A DNA stretch of 64,000 bases from Montifringilla adamsi (Eukaryota > Chordata > Aves > Passeriformes > Passeridae). The notes beneath the pieces are model-generated. The model made no database searches. It saw only the letters and a program-made list of their open reading frames with translations, and was not told where the DNA came from. The stretch is taken from the NCBI GenBank assembly GCA_017590115.1, contig JAGGNK010006449.1, forward strand, positions 310,001-374,000, written 5' to 3'. How positions within the stretch are numbered: position 1 is the first letter of the stretch; each line of letters begins with the position of its first letter. Of the stretch, positions 34,691 through 46,537 are shown one piece after another. The translations under genes were made by a program, and so were the position numbers.

Positions 34691-34964
34691 TTCCCGGGAA
34701 TGTTTCTCTGAGTCCTCATTGTGAAACAGGGTTTGCCTGCTGTTGCAGACTCTAGGTGACGGTACAGTATTTAGGCAATTGATGATGTATCATTCTAAAT
34801 CACAATCCTTTTTCTTGTGTGCTAATTATTACATGTATTACTTTGCTTATTTTTGCTTGGTGTGAGTTTATTGCTTTACCACACGTATTGCTTTACTTTT
34901 ATGTTGCCTTCATGTTCACAGTGAGAGATGGGCTTGTTGTTGAAGAAACAAAGAAGGGGGAATA
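34691..34964 (+). pseudogene. Retroviral env 3' end remnant with polypurine tract
   Basis: A frame just upstream of the LTR ends in a basic Lys-Lys-Gln-Arg-Arg-Gly stretch encoded by aaacaaagaagggg. This is the usual place for the C-terminal env tail overlapping the polypurine tract (34948-34962). A Leu/Phe/Cys-rich stretch precedes it, and a TGA interrupts it at about 34921. The remnant is too decayed to name a viral clade. No intact domain is present. Confidence 0.4.
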
Positions 34965-35541
34965 TGGTTCCTCGAGAACATTTAGATAATGCAATACTTA
35001 CATGAGAATTTTTGAAAGCAGATAATCAGTTTTGATCCCCAGCAAAGTGATATTGCTCTGAAGATTTGCAGATGCAGAACCTGTGGAGGCTGGAAATGTG
35101 GCCAAGGAAAAGCCTGCTGCACTCCCTAGGAGGACCAACCCCTAAGGCACAACGCTTTTGGTTATGGTGAGCAAAAACAGCATCGCCACAAGTCTTTGGT
35201 TTTTTATATTGATTCCTTGTATCCCATTGGCCCTTCCCCCCTGCTCCACCCCTGTGCCCTCATCCCATTGGCCCTGGTGTTCTGTCCCACCCCTCAAGAT
35301 CCCTATATAAATCCCTGCTTTTGCAGCCTGAGTGGCTCTTTTGTCCCTGGATGCCTTTGAGGAAGAAGCTCAATAAAGGCTCTCCTTAGAGCCCCACACG
35401 GAGATCCCGTCTCTCCTTCTGCATTGCCCAGATCACAGAAGAGCTGAAATCACCCGGTGTGAGCACAAGGCATGCCTGCGCCCCCGAGGTGTCTTTTTCA
35501 AGACGCTTCTTCGGGAAGGTTGCAGCACTCCGAACAATGCC
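34965..35541 (+). mobile_element. Endogenous retrovirus LTR, 3' copy, about 577 bp
   Basis: It begins TGGTTCCTCGAG directly after a polypurine tract and ends near CTCCGAACA. Typical signals are in order: two cccattggccc boxes (inverted CCAAT) near 35226 and 35268, TATATAA at 35304-35310, AATAAA at 35372-35377, then about 160 bases of U5. The polypurine tract on its left marks it as a 3' LTR. No matching 5' LTR is in the window. The exact right end is uncertain and no target duplication was found. Confidence 0.8.
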
Positions 35542-36261
35542 TGCCACAACAGAACCAATTTCTAGAAGTTTTACGTAAGGATTCACAATTGGGTGTGCAA
35601 TGACAAGGCCTAGCTGATTTATTAACCTAGGGGAGAAGTGTTTTTATTGCCAACAGGTCTAAAGTGGTTACCTGCTTGTCTGGACAAACATCAACTGCCT
35701 CTGAGGAGAGGAGAAATGACCAGTGAGAGGAGAAATGACCTAATCACAGTCCAGCACAGGAGCAGGGGTCGGACTGCCAGGACGTGGCTGTGTCTGGAAG
35801 CTTATGAAGGCAGCCTGCTAACAGAGGTCTTGTGTCCCACTGCACCCGCCATCAGGGTATTGTGTTCCTGCTGACCTTCTTCAGTTATTCTCTGTTCCAT
35901 GCTTCCAGAAGGACATTCAGTAATGTCAAAGACAGCGCTTTTAGCTAATGGACTTCCTCCTGCCTAAACAGCACGGCCCCTGAGCTCCAGCCATATAAAC
36001 TTTGGAACAGTAGCTGTTTATTTCCATTTCCTGGGGACACTGGACACCATATTTTTGTTTTCCTCTGCTGTGAATCTCTTTGTCAGTGGCATGGTTATAT
36101 TTGATGGGGTTTTTTTATTCATTGTGATCTGTATTCCTTGTATCTTATCCTGTATCCAGCAGATGACCAGTAATAGCCTTAATAAGATAATGGCCTTACA
36201 GGTGCAGACTGTTTTGGCATTGGGGTACATGAACCCTTCGCACAAAAAACAAAGGGGGAGA
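35542..36261 (+). pseudogene. Retroviral env remnant (transmembrane part) with polypurine tract, second provirus
   Basis: From about 36055 an open frame of 72 codons encodes a long hydrophobic segment followed by closely spaced cysteines and a Gln/Ser/Asn-rich tail. It ends in His-Lys-Lys-Gln-Arg-Gly, overlapping the polypurine tract acaaagggggag (36249-36260). This is the layout of a retroviral transmembrane env tail just before the 3' LTR. Upstream, frames are broken by stops, and a 19-bp duplication (35705-35739) lies inside. The 5' part of env, pol and gag are absent. The envelope remnant is non-functional. Confidence 0.6.
35705..35739. repeat. Short tandem duplication, 19-bp period
   Basis: gagaggagaaatgacc occurs at 35705-35720 and again at 35724-35739, separated by agt. 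Confidence 0.9.
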
Positions 36262-36572
36262 TGTTGTGTATAAGTAAAACTTCACAAAATAAGGGCCTTG
36301 TTACCCTTGTAAAACATGGCTCAGGCCTATTACTTTGGCTAACTGGAAAAGGACTATGGGAAAGTGACTCAGCTGAATTAAAAGTAGAAAAACAAGTTAT
36401 ATAACCATTACATGTTCACATTGTGGATTATGGTGATTAGTTGAATTACATTTGTTGTGCTTAAATGGAATGCAACTGGTAAAGGCCTAACTGCTTAAAA
36501 AGGCCTGGTTTTGCAATAAAGGGTTCTCTCTTGCACCTGCCTGGGGAGTCTGCATCACTCTGCATCGTAACA
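36262..36572 (+). mobile_element. Endogenous retrovirus 3' LTR, 311 bp
   Basis: It starts TGTTGTGTATAAG after the polypurine tract and ends TGCATCGTAACA. TATATAA lies at 36399-36404 and AATAAA at 36515-36520. The LTR at 6653-6964 (opposite strand) is a second member of the same family, alignable end to end with scattered substitutions. Because env and a polypurine tract precede it, this copy is a true 3' LTR rather than a solo LTR. Confidence 0.88.
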
Positions 36573-37149
36573 ATGGACCCATTAAACTCATGCACAGACA
36601 GGTCCTGGGTCACTGGGCATAGCCAGGGAACACCTTAAAAGTTAAGAAACAACTATTCAAAGTCCTTTTTGTGTCCCTCTTCCTGGCCACAAATCCATCA
36701 GAACCTTTCCTCTCCAGAAAAAGCCCTGGGAAATGAAGGTTGAGAATCAAGGAGCAAACCCAACCAGTGCTCAGGAATGCAGGTGCATTGCTGGATTCTG
36801 AGTGGTTTATAAGTTCTTCCCAAGCCCTGCTCCCCATAATCAGATCATGAAACCTTTGACTCAAATTAATGCAAACAGATCATGCAGAGAGCCATAAAAA
36901 TAAAGTATCATATTAAAAACCCTAAATTGAGAGCATCTTCTGTAAACAGAGCACTGTAAACACAGTAATTTGTCTCTCTGCGATGATATTTGGTGAGGTA
37001 TGAAAGAGCCCCAAGAGATGGCAGGAAAACACAGCTGTTCTCTCCTTGCAGGAGGTGAGGAAGGAGAGGAGGGATGGGAATGCAGCACAGCTCCGATGGC
37101 TCCAGGGTCAGCACCGGGTCTGCTGCACTCCTGGAATGGGACGAGGGAT
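36573..37149. other. Non-coding DNA
   Basis: Between the retroviral LTR and a CR1. Nothing recognised. Confidence 0.4.
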
Positions 37150-37880
37150 CCTCCAGAATGGGTCAGATTGGAGGGACTACAGTGGGTCACTGGTGCCACC
37201 TCCCTGCTTCAGCAGGGCCATCCCAGAGCACAAGGGTGCAGGATTATGTCCACACAGCTCTGGAATATCCCCAGGGAGGAGACTCCACAGCCTCTCTGGT
37301 CTCTACTCCGGGCTGGGCAGTGCAGAAGTTCTGCTCCTGTGCAAGGAGAATTCCTGGGATCAGACCCTGCCTGTGGCTCTGGTGCAGAGCCTGGGCCCTG
37401 CTGTGACCCTCCCTGCACACAGGGACACCAGGGCTGAGGCCCCTCTCAGCTGTGTCTCCTCTCGAGGCTGAGCAGCCCCAGCTCCCTCAGCCTTTCCTGG
37501 GCACGGAGATGCTCCAGGCCCTTCTTCAGCTCCGCAGCCTCTGCTGACCCGGCCCCAGGAGCTCCTGTCCCTGCTGTGCTGAGGAGCCCAGAGCTGGACA
37601 CAGCACTCCAGAGGTACCTCCCAGGGCTGGGCAGAGCGGCAGGATCACTGCCTGACCTGCTGGGAATGCTCTTCCTGATGGTCCCCAGGATCCCACTGGC
37701 TCTTTGTACCCAGATCACTCTGCTGGGCAGGGACACCTTGTTGTCCCAGGGTCCTTCTCCACAAAGCTGCTCCAGTAGGTTTTTTGCCTGGGGCAGTTTT
37801 TTCTCCCCAGGTGCAGGACCTTCATTTCCTTCCAGACAGTTCTTCTCTGCCCATCAACCTGTTGGGTCCTTAGTTCCCAA
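37150..37880 (-). mobile_element. CR1 LINE, 5'-truncated, diverged subfamily
   Basis: Antisense CR1 from a worn 3' end (ccagaatgggtcagattgga) through the 3' UTR into ORF2. Recognisable blocks are ctctcgaggctgagcagccc, cagagctggacacagcactc and tccccaggtgcaggacc. The frame is repeatedly broken. The 3' UTR is GC-rich and differs from most other copies in the window, suggesting another subfamily. Confidence 0.85.
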
Positions 37881-38551
37881 TATTTTCCTTCCATTTTGCT
37901 CTGGCTCATTCCTCTCTCCACAATCCAATGCAGAGTGTTTAAACCAACACTGGGCCCTGATTCCTAGCTCTCTGGAGTCAGCATCTCTTCCTGGTGCCAC
38001 GGAATTGTTTGCATTGTTTGCAGATTTGGATGAGTGTCTGAGTGACTTCTGCATGGAAAAAGGGATTTCAGTGATTACTGGATTCCCAGGCAGGGAATCT
38101 TCTGGAGATAAGAGGATGAAATGGTGCCAAACATCCTGGAAAGGCTTGTTCTGCACAGGGAATACAAAAATTTGTAAGGAATATGAACAGCATTTCCATG
38201 GGAAGAGATGAGGTGGAGGCAACTGGAAACTTCCCTCTGGAAAAGGATGGAAGAGGGTGGCACCTGGAAGACAATGTCAGTCCAGGGAGTCTCCTGCATT
38301 TCCCACTGCTCATCCCCAGTTAAAAATTGTCATTTAAAGCAGAGGGAACCATCCATTTCCAGCACTCCTGAGTGGACTTTCAAATCTACGGTTTTGACAA
38401 TTGAACCTTCAAAAACCTGGAATTGGGTAAATTCATTGAGAGCTTCTCCCTGAACAGAATTCCTGCTATAAAAATGTTCACTTTTCCTGGTCTGTTATTA
38501 CTATTCCTGCTCTTGAACTTTCCTGAAAAAGCAGTTTTCCACCTAGGAAGG

Positions 38552-39246
38552 TGTCTTAGGTTAGAAGATGTAGCTGGGTGTGTCTATTCTATCACCATCT
38601 GTTAGAGGTGTGGCAGTTCTCTTCTGTTCATTGGGCAGTTTTCTTTATCTCTTCCACAACCAATCCTCCCTCCAGGAGATCTCTTCTGTCCATGGCCAGT
38701 GAGCATCCCTGCATGGCTGACAAAATTCCATCATCCCATTGGGAGATGCTCCGTCCAGGGGGAGGATCCAAGTATTCCTACCTGGATAGAATCTGAGATT
38801 TTGGGATACCAGCACAGCCTTTTCCCACTGCATTCCCAGAGGAGCAGCTTTCTTCTCCACTGCATTCCCAGGGAAACACCAGGCCCATCTCCAGCAGCCC
38901 TGGAGCTTCAGAGGAAAACTCCACCCTTCTCCAGGATCCCTGCTCCACCAGTACCACACCTGGCACTGCAGGAGGGCTGAGCCACCATGGGATGGGACTG
39001 CTGCCACCAGCCTGACCCACAGGGTGTCAGGTTGTATTCTGACTCTGTCAGGGTTGTTTTGTATTACTGCATTGTTTGTTTTATTTTTATTTTCTTCCTT
39101 AATAAAGAACTGTTATTCCTGCTCCCATATCTTTGCCTGAGAGCCTCTTAATTTCAAAATTATAATAATCTGGACAGAGGAGATTTTCCATTTCAGGAGA
39201 GGCTCCTGCCTTCCTTAGCAGACACCTGTCTTTTCAAACCAACACA
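38552..39246 (+). mobile_element. Solo LTR, passerine ERVL-like family, about 695 bp
   Basis: It starts TGTCTTAGGTTAGAAGATGT and ends in cttttcaaaccaacaca. AATAAA sits at 39101-39106, followed by a U5-like segment with gagagcctcttaatttcaaa and ggaggctcctgccttcctta-like blocks. The end sequence is one I associate with a common songbird LTR. No internal region is attached and the flanks (gaagg / gactg) do not form a clear duplication. Confidence 0.78.
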
Positions 39247-39659
39247 GACTGGCTTTGCAAGTCCTACTAAATAGTAACAAATAAAATTAATAATAAACTT
39301 ATTACCAATCTCTAATAATATCAAAATAATAAACTTTTCAAACAATGAGAGGGATGAAGTTTTAAATTATTTTCATGTTTTCTCCTGAAACTCATGTATT
39401 GATTTTAAAAAATTCAGGGTTTGGGAAATTTTTGGAAAGATTTTGAACCCTTTCTCCCAGTTCTTTGAGAAGGCTCCAAACTGTGGAGGAGGATGAGGAG
39501 GACTAAGTTTCCAGCTGGGTTCCCACAGGCAAAGAAGCTAAGGGGCTGCAGCTGCAGCCAGGGATGACATTCTAGGGGAAAACAATGGAATTTATCCACG
39601 TATCCAGCTCTCCTGGTGGTCCATGGAAATTCGAGGCAGGTTGGACAATCACAAAGATG

Positions 39660-39802
39660 TTCAAGGAGGTGTCCAAGGTCAGGTTGGATGGGGCTAGAAG
39701 CAACCTAGGATAGGGGAAGGCACCCCTGCCCATGGCAGGGGGTGGAACAGGATGAGCTTTAAGGTCCCTTTCCACCCAAACCATCCCATGATTCCATAAT
39801 TG
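39660..39802 (+). mobile_element. CR1 LINE fragment, 3' end
   Basis: Sense CR1: gtgtccaaggtcaggttgga, cccatggcagggggtggaac, gatgagctttaaggtccctt, ending ccatcccatgattccataat. Confidence 0.93.
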
Positions 39803-39931
39803 AAACATCCCAATTTCTCCCATCTTCAAGGGCAGCTCAGGAAAAAGGAGCAATTGATGCCCATGGAAACTTCGCAGCCGTGGGCTGTGAGAAGGGACCA
39901 GCACAGGCTCTGCTGCCTCTCCAGAAACTGA

Positions 39932-42568
39932 CATGGGAGGGATGATCTGGGAATGATTGATTTGGGAAAGGATGATTTGGGAGGGGATGATCTGGGAAGA
40001 AATATTTTGGGAAGGGAGGATTTGGGAAAGGAAGGTTTGTGAGAAGAATTTCTGGTTTGGGATTACTTGGGAGGGGATCGTCTCGGAAGGGAATGTTTGA
40101 GCAAGGAGGGTTTGGGAAGGAATGATTGAGGAAAGAAATTATTTGGGTGGGTGTGATCTGGGTCAGGATGATTTGGGAAAGGAAAGTTTGGGAAGGGATG
40201 ATTTAGGTGGCGATGGTTTGGGAAAGGAAATTTTGGCAGGGGATTATTTGGATGGAGAGGATCTGGAAAGAAATGTTTTGGGAAGGGAAGGTTTGGACAG
40301 GGAGGATTTGAAAAAGGGATGATTTGGGTGGAAATATTGTGGAAAGGAATGATTTGGGAAGGGGGAGTTTTGGGTGGGGAGGATTTGGGAAAGGACGGTT
40401 AGGGAATGGAATGCTTGGAAAGGGATTATTTGGGTGGGGATGATATGGGTGGGGGAGGTTTGGGAAGGGATTTTTTGGGCAGGGAGGGTTTAGGAAAGGG
40501 ATGACTTGGGTAGGAATGATTTTGAAAGGGATTACTTGGGAAGGGATGTTTTTGGGGGGAGGATTTGGGAATGGAAGGTTTGGGAATAGAATGTTTGGAA
40601 AGGAATGATTTGGGAAGATATGATGTGGGTGGGGAGGTTTGGGAAAGGAATGTGTGGGAAAGGGATGATATGGGTGGGAATGATTTGGGAGAGGGATGGT
40701 TTGGTAATGGAAGGTTTCTGTAGGAAGAGTGTGAGAAGGGCTGATTTGGGCAGGTGTGGTTTGGGTGGGGATTGTTTGGGGCAGGAAGATCTGGGTAGGG
40801 ATGATCTGAATTGGGATGATTTGGGTGAGAATGATTTGGGAAGGTGAAATATCGAGTTTTCTGCCGGGCTGTTGGGGTCCACTCTGGCTAGCTATAGGCC
40901 CTTGCCCACACAATATTTCAAAGACGAAGGTAAAAGATTGAGAAGTGCTCTCCTCCACGTGGGAATGTTCTCCTTTATTCCAAGACACACATCAGACAGA
41001 CAAACCCATGGGAGAAAAAGAGAGCATTCCCTGGCAGCAGGGAGCTTTTATACCCCCGGGATGGGGACAGAGGGAGAGGTCCACAGGCAATGGGACACCA
41101 GTGAGGAGTGTGAGGGGAGGGGTAACCCAGGGGAGAGACCACCAGGGGTACCGGGACAGCTGGGGGACAGACCGTGTGATGGGGAACGGGGTAACAAACC
41201 ACATGATGTAACATAAGCTACACAGTGCAATACAAAACCATTCTGTGCAAATTCCCAAACACCCAGTGCAAGAGAACAACTACACTGGTGCACCACAACA
41301 GGAAGGGAAGGTTTGGAAATGAAATATTTCCATAGGGAGGCTGTGGGAAGGGATGATTTCGGTGGGGAGGGATGGGAAGGAAATGTTTAAGTAGGGAGGG
41401 TTTGGGAAAGGGATGATTTGGGTGGGAATGATTTGGGAAGGGATGATTTGGGTGGGAATGATTTTGAAAGGGAAGCTTTGGGTGGGAATGATTTTGGAAG
41501 GGAAGGTTAGCAAATGGAATGTTTGGAAACAGATGATTTGGGTGGGGATGATTTGGGAAGGCAATGTCTAGGTAGGGGGGGTTTGGGATAGGAAAGATTA
41601 GGAAATTATTTGGGAAGGGAATTTTTTGGTAGGGAGCACTTGGGAATGGAAGGTTAGCAAATGGAATGTCTGGAAAGGGATGATTTGGGTAGGGATGATA
41701 TGGATGGGGAAGTTTTGGGAAGGGAAGGTTTGGGAAGGGTTTGAGTGGGAAGGATTTGGGAAAGGAACATTTGGGAATGGAATGTTTCCATTGGGGGGCT
41801 GTGGGAAGGGATGATTTGGGTGGCCAGCTTTGGGTAGGGAGGGCTTGGGAAAGGGATTATTTGGGAAGGGAATATTTCAGAAAGGGATGATTTGGTGTGA
41901 ATGATTAGGGAAGGGAAGTTTTGGGTGGGGAGGATTTGGAAATGGGAGGTTAGGGAATGGAATGTTTGGAAAGGGATGATTTGGGTAGGGATGATATGGG
42001 TGGGGAGGTTTGGGAAGGGAATGTTTGTGTAGGAAGGGAACATTTTGTGGTTTGGAAAAGGGAAGATTTGGGAATGGATGGTTTTGGTAGAGAGGGTGTG
42101 GGAAGGCATGAGTTGGGTGTGGATGATCTGGGAAGGAATGGTTTGGGTAGGGAGGTTTGGGGAAAGGAAGGTTTGGGAAGGGCATCTGTGGGTGGGGATA
42201 CTTTGGGAAGGGCTGATTTGGGCAGGTGTGGTTTGAGGGGGTGTGGTTTGTGAAAGGAAGATCTGGTTGGGGAGGATTTGGGAAAGGAAGGTTTGTGAGA
42301 AGTTTTGGGTGGGGTGGGTTTGTGAATGGAAGTTTGGGGAATGGAATGTTTCAGTAGGGAGGGTTTGGGAAAGGGATAATTTGGGTAGGAATTATTTGTA
42401 AAGTAATGATTTGGGAAGGGAGGTTTTGGGTGGGGGGGGATTTGGGAAAGGAACATCTGGGAATGGAATGCTTCTGTAGGGAGGGTATGGGCAGGGAGGA
42501 TTTGGGAAAGGAAGGTTTGGGAAGGGATGATCTGAGTAGGGATCATATGGGTGGGGAGGTTTGGAAAG
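39932..42568. repeat. Large 15-bp minisatellite with extreme strand asymmetry
   Basis: About 2.2 kb (excluding the LTR at 40845-41300) of degenerate 15-base units, of the types GGGATGATTTGGGTG, GGGAATGATTTGGGA and GGAAAGGAAGGTTTG. The + strand is made of G, A and T with almost no C. Adjacent units differ by point changes and occasional indels, and mixed unit types suggest higher-order blocks. Because 15 is a multiple of three, the minus strand stays open over long distances (about 261 and 244 codons), giving Pro/Ile/Thr/Gln/Phe-rich pentamers. These frames are by-products. The many GGG runs could form G-quadruplexes or R-loops. Confidence 0.93.
40845..41300 (-). mobile_element. Solo LTR, ERVK-like, 456 bp, perfect 6-bp target duplication
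   Basis: On the minus strand it starts TGTTGTGGTGCACC and ends CGATATTTCA. It is flanked on both sides by ggaagg (40839-40844 and 41301-41306), a perfect 6-bp duplication. Minus-strand signals in order: TATAAAAG (about 41045-41052), AATAAA (complement of 40974-40979) and U5. It interrupts the 15-bp minisatellite, so the satellite already existed when the element arrived. The clean ends and duplication suggest a fairly young insertion. Confidence 0.92.
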
Positions 42569-43999
42569 GGCCCTGTGCAAGCCAGTGCTGTCCTTCCACA
42601 CAGGTCTGAGCTGCACACGTGTGGCAGGATGTGACCTGGTCCCAGGGCCTGATCCCCACATCCACAGGCCGCCTGCTGCTCCACGGCTGTGATGTGAGTG
42701 CGAGGGTGGCACAGGCAGGGTAAGAGCCACTCACTGCCATGCTGTCCCTAATCCATCTGCAGATGAGTGGCTGCCTCGCTGCTAGGCACAGAGTGCTGGG
42801 AGAGCTGTCACTGCCTGCCAGGGAGTGCTGAGGAGCAGCCACTGTGTTGGTTGGCCCTGTCACCATGTGAGGGATGTATGGTGGGAGCAGCCTCTGGCAT
42901 TAGCAGGCTGTTCAGGTGTTGGCTGCATCAAGGGCCACCAAGGTCCCCATCCCCGCAGGTGCAGCGGGGACAAGGCTGAGGCTAATGGCCTCACCCAGCA
43001 ATGCCTACTCCAGAAAGCCAGAACTCAAGGGTCTGAGACAGCCCTCAGCAGAGCAGGAGTGAGAAGTCCAAAATACTGTTGTGTCCTGGGCTTCAGGAAA
43101 TGAGGAGATGCTTGATGACACATCTGGTGAACTCTGCATTGGCACATGGTACTGGTGTGGAAGCTTCTATCTAGATAGAAATCTCTGCTGGATTTGATAG
43201 TGTCTTTAGAGGGATCAAGGATGCAGGGGGGTGACTGGGGCTGGACAGTTTGGGGTTTTTTCCACAGAAAGTGCTGTTTTGCTAATCTTGAAGACATTTA
43301 AAATTATCTTGGGAAAAATACTTCTTTAGAAAAAATGTGGGATTCAGGAGGTTCAAGATTTCTAACGTGACTCCTTTGGAAGCTGTAAGATTGGAGAAGA
43401 TCAGAATCTCTTTGTTCAGAGCTGGTCTGTGCTTCAAAAAGTAAAACTGATTCTTCTGCTCCTGCATGGAGATGCAAAACTCCTTCACAGTCATTCATGT
43501 GCCTGTGGAGACTGTGGTGTTTGCTGGGTCCTTTGCAGGTGTTGTTTCTGTTTCTGGAAGGAGAACAGTGACCTAGTTCCAGTGAGAAGAGTTGGGATGT
43601 TCTGCACTAGCCTGTCTGTGCAGCACCAGACTCTGCACCAGTGTTTCCAAACTCTGCTCCAGCCTATCCAAACTCTGCTCACTCACATTTGTGTGTTGTT
43701 TATCTCTTGAATGGAAGACTAAGATATATGTAGTTTTCTTTTTTATGTGCCCCCTCATTAAGATAATGCTGAGCAGGAGAGCAGACCTGAGCAGTGCTGT
43801 CAGACTTCATTACAGGGATCCAGCCCAAAAAACATGTAGCTCTGGAAGCTCGCTGTGAAGCCATCCATCACCCAACCCAACTGTCCACATGCAGACAAAA
43901 TGCCAGACTCCAGCAGAAAGAGAAGAGAGTGATTCCCTCAGCCCATCACAGACCGAGCTGCTCCTAACATTAATCCTTCCAGAGAATGTGGCTCCTTTC
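42569..43999. other. Non-coding DNA
   Basis: Nothing recognised; several overlapping short frames without domains. Confidence 0.4.
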
Positions 44000-44235
44000 T
44001 TTCATAATGGCCTTAAATTGAAACAGGGCAGGTTTAGAATATATACAAGAAGGAATTCCTGGCTGTGAGGGTAGGGAGGCCCTGGCTCAGGTTTCCCAGA
44101 GAAGCTGTGGGTGCCCCATCCCTGGAATGTCCAAGGTCAGGCTGGAGCAACCTGGGATAGTAAAAGGTGTCCCTCCCCGTGGAAGGGGGTGGAACTGGAT
44201 GAGCCTTAAGGTTCCTTCTAACTCTTGTGATTATT
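44000..44235 (+). mobile_element. CR1 LINE fragment, 3' end
   Basis: Sense CR1: gaattcctggctgtgagggt, ccatccctggaatgtccaag, gtggaactggatgagcctta. The terminal octamers are worn (ctcttgtgattattg). Confidence 0.92.
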
Positions 44236-46124
44236 GGGTAGCATTAAAAAGATCTTGGTTTCCTACTTATCTGTCTGCATTCATGGGGCAGTCACTCAAT
44301 TTCTGTCTCTCCAAGTGCCTCAGTGGACCCTGGATTATTCACCACCAGGCACGAAGGCTGATGACAAATCAAAAAGGATGATAAAGCTGTTCATGAGCAC
44401 TTGAAACTGTGTTTGCCTCTCTGACAGATCTTTGGGCAAGACATTGAGGGGATGCTCTGCAGTTTGTGTGTGTTGGTGTGAACATCCCCTTGGAGCAGCA
44501 GATAATCCTCACCAACCTGCAGAAACTCAGATTAGTTCTTCCTTCCCCACAGTGCTAAGACCAGATCCCTGCCCTGAAAACAGCTCATGACCTGGACTTC
44601 TCCCCCTGTATCCATCCTGCAGAACAGCCTTTGTGCCCTGCCCTGGGAACAGCCAGCAGCAGAGGGTTAGTTGGGAAAGACTATGGCTATGGCCATGCAG
44701 AATGAGGACACAGTGACCAACACAACGGGCAGTGACTGAGCTCATGATCTGTGAGGTGGGATGAGCAAGATCCTGAGGTGAGAGATAACCCAGTTTGTTG
44801 TCACTACATTGACTGACATCCCATGTCCCTTCTGTCACACACAAGGGGCTCTGCTCATACCACTTGGACACTGCTGGGTGCCAAGGGCAAGTGGATGGGT
44901 TCATCTTGGAAATGGCATTAAATAAATCCCTTTCCCAATGCAGTGTCCCACTGAGGTTTTACATCACTTTTGATCTTACCAAAAGGTAAAACAAGCAGGT
45001 TTAAAAGGAGAAGTGTCAAGATCACTTCAGATGGGAGCCTTATTGGATGTTGTGCCATCATGCTGGTCCCTGGACTGATATGTGTCTGGGACATGAGTTC
45101 TCCACTCCCCTCCCCCAGCTCACTTCTGTGATCCCATAGGAAACAATCCTGTCCATCTTAGGGGCTTTTCAAAACCCTCAGGGAATACCCCGAGAAGGGT
45201 CTCCCACCACACACAAGGCTCTCTGGGCTCAGAAAAGGGATATTTTGGGAGCTGATGCCCAGGCTGGTGGGACCCTCTTGGCTCTTGCAATGCCCACAGA
45301 CTGGAAACCTGACCAGGGCTTGTGACTCAAGGACTGCTCTGTGCATCACCACCTCTTGGTTGGTTACAGCAGAAAATGGTGACATTTAAAGCCTTCCTCT
45401 CTAAGAGGAAGTGGAGCACGCAATGAGAAGTTAATGACGGCAGCTGTGCCCTGCAGGCTCTGGGCCCTGCCCTTCCCTGCCCTCCTCTTGCTCCCTATCA
45501 ATGCCACATCTGGGTGGCTGGGTTGGGCCCCGTTTGCCTGAACAGGAGGCAGCGGGGCAGGGGTGGCTGGGGCGAGGCACCAGCTCTGCTCCTGGCGCAC
45601 GAGCAGCTGGAAGGAGCGACCCTCCCGTGTTTGGTGCGGGAGCAGCCGCCCCGCACTGCCTGCTCTGAGCCAAGCATTCCAGTGCAGCAAAAAGGAGCTC
45701 AGCAGGTATGAGTGGGGTTTGGTGCTGGGCTGAGCAATGGAGGTACGTGGCCCAGGTGGGCAGGAGGTGCTGCCCTTGCCCCAGGCACACTCTGCTTGGT
45801 GCTGCTGGTGCCTGTGGAGGGATGAAGAGTTGCCAGGGGAAAGCAAAGCAGTCGGAGCCTACAGTATCCCAGCTTCCAGCATTTTAGAGAGAGGGCAATT
45901 AACAGCCCAGAGTTGAAGAAGTTTTGTTTCTGTCATGGCTTTGTGGCCATCCTACTACTTTTCCTGATAGCTAAGTGACAGGATTTCTGGGGAAATGCAA
46001 GGGGTTGAGATGAGATCCTGAAAACTGGGATTGGAGGTTTGAATTTCCAGCTCAGGCAGTGCCCTGCAGGAGGTGACCGGGATCTGATCCCATGATCCCA
46101 CCAGTTGCAGACCAATTCCTTATC
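44236..46124. other. Non-coding DNA with a small CpG-rich patch
   Basis: A patch at about 45535-45665 has several CpG dinucleotides. It is too short to call an island. Frames of up to 160 codons on the minus strand (45364-45846) have no recognised domain. Confidence 0.35.
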
Positions 46125-46366
46125 AAAGCTTGGGAGGCTTAGGCTGGATATCGGGAAAAGGTTCTTCTCCCAGATGGTGGTGAGGCACTGAACAGGTCCC
46201 CCAAGGAATGGTTACAGCCCCAAGGCTGCCAGAGCTCCAGAAACATTTGGACAATGCTCTCAGGGACATGGTGGGATTGTTGGGGTGTCTGTGCAGGACC
46301 AGGGGTTTGACTTTGATGATGCTTGTGGGTCCCTTCCAGCTCAGGATATTCTGTGATTCCTTGATA
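46125..46366 (+). mobile_element. CR1 LINE fragment, 3' end, different subfamily
   Basis: Sense CR1 with the variant 3' UTR: ggctggatatcgggaaaagg, ggtttgactttgatgatgct, tgtgggtcccttccagctca, ending ggatattctgtgattcc. The older-looking subfamily matches the antisense copy at 50540-50735. Confidence 0.9.
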
Positions 46367-46537
46367 CTATTAGAAGCAACCATGGTGGATGTTCCCAGTG
46401 ATCCCTGGGTGTGGCATTCACATCCTCTGAACAGAGAGAGACATAATTCTCTCTCTTAGATTTTTCCTGGAGAAGCATAGAGGGAAAACAATTTTTATCT
46501 CTGCTTGCTGCTCCTGGTGTTTTGCACATGTGGAATG

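Noticed and set aside
35386..35586. Minus-strand frame across the LTR U5
   Set aside because: It lies antisense within retroviral LTR sequence with no recognised product.
40203..40988. 261-codon minus-strand open frame
   Set aside because: It lies in the 15-bp minisatellite and runs into an LTR. Periodicity explains its openness; there is no domain or conserved start.
41950..42684. 244-codon minus-strand open frame
   Set aside because: Same minisatellite; pentapeptide pattern forced by the 15-bp unit.
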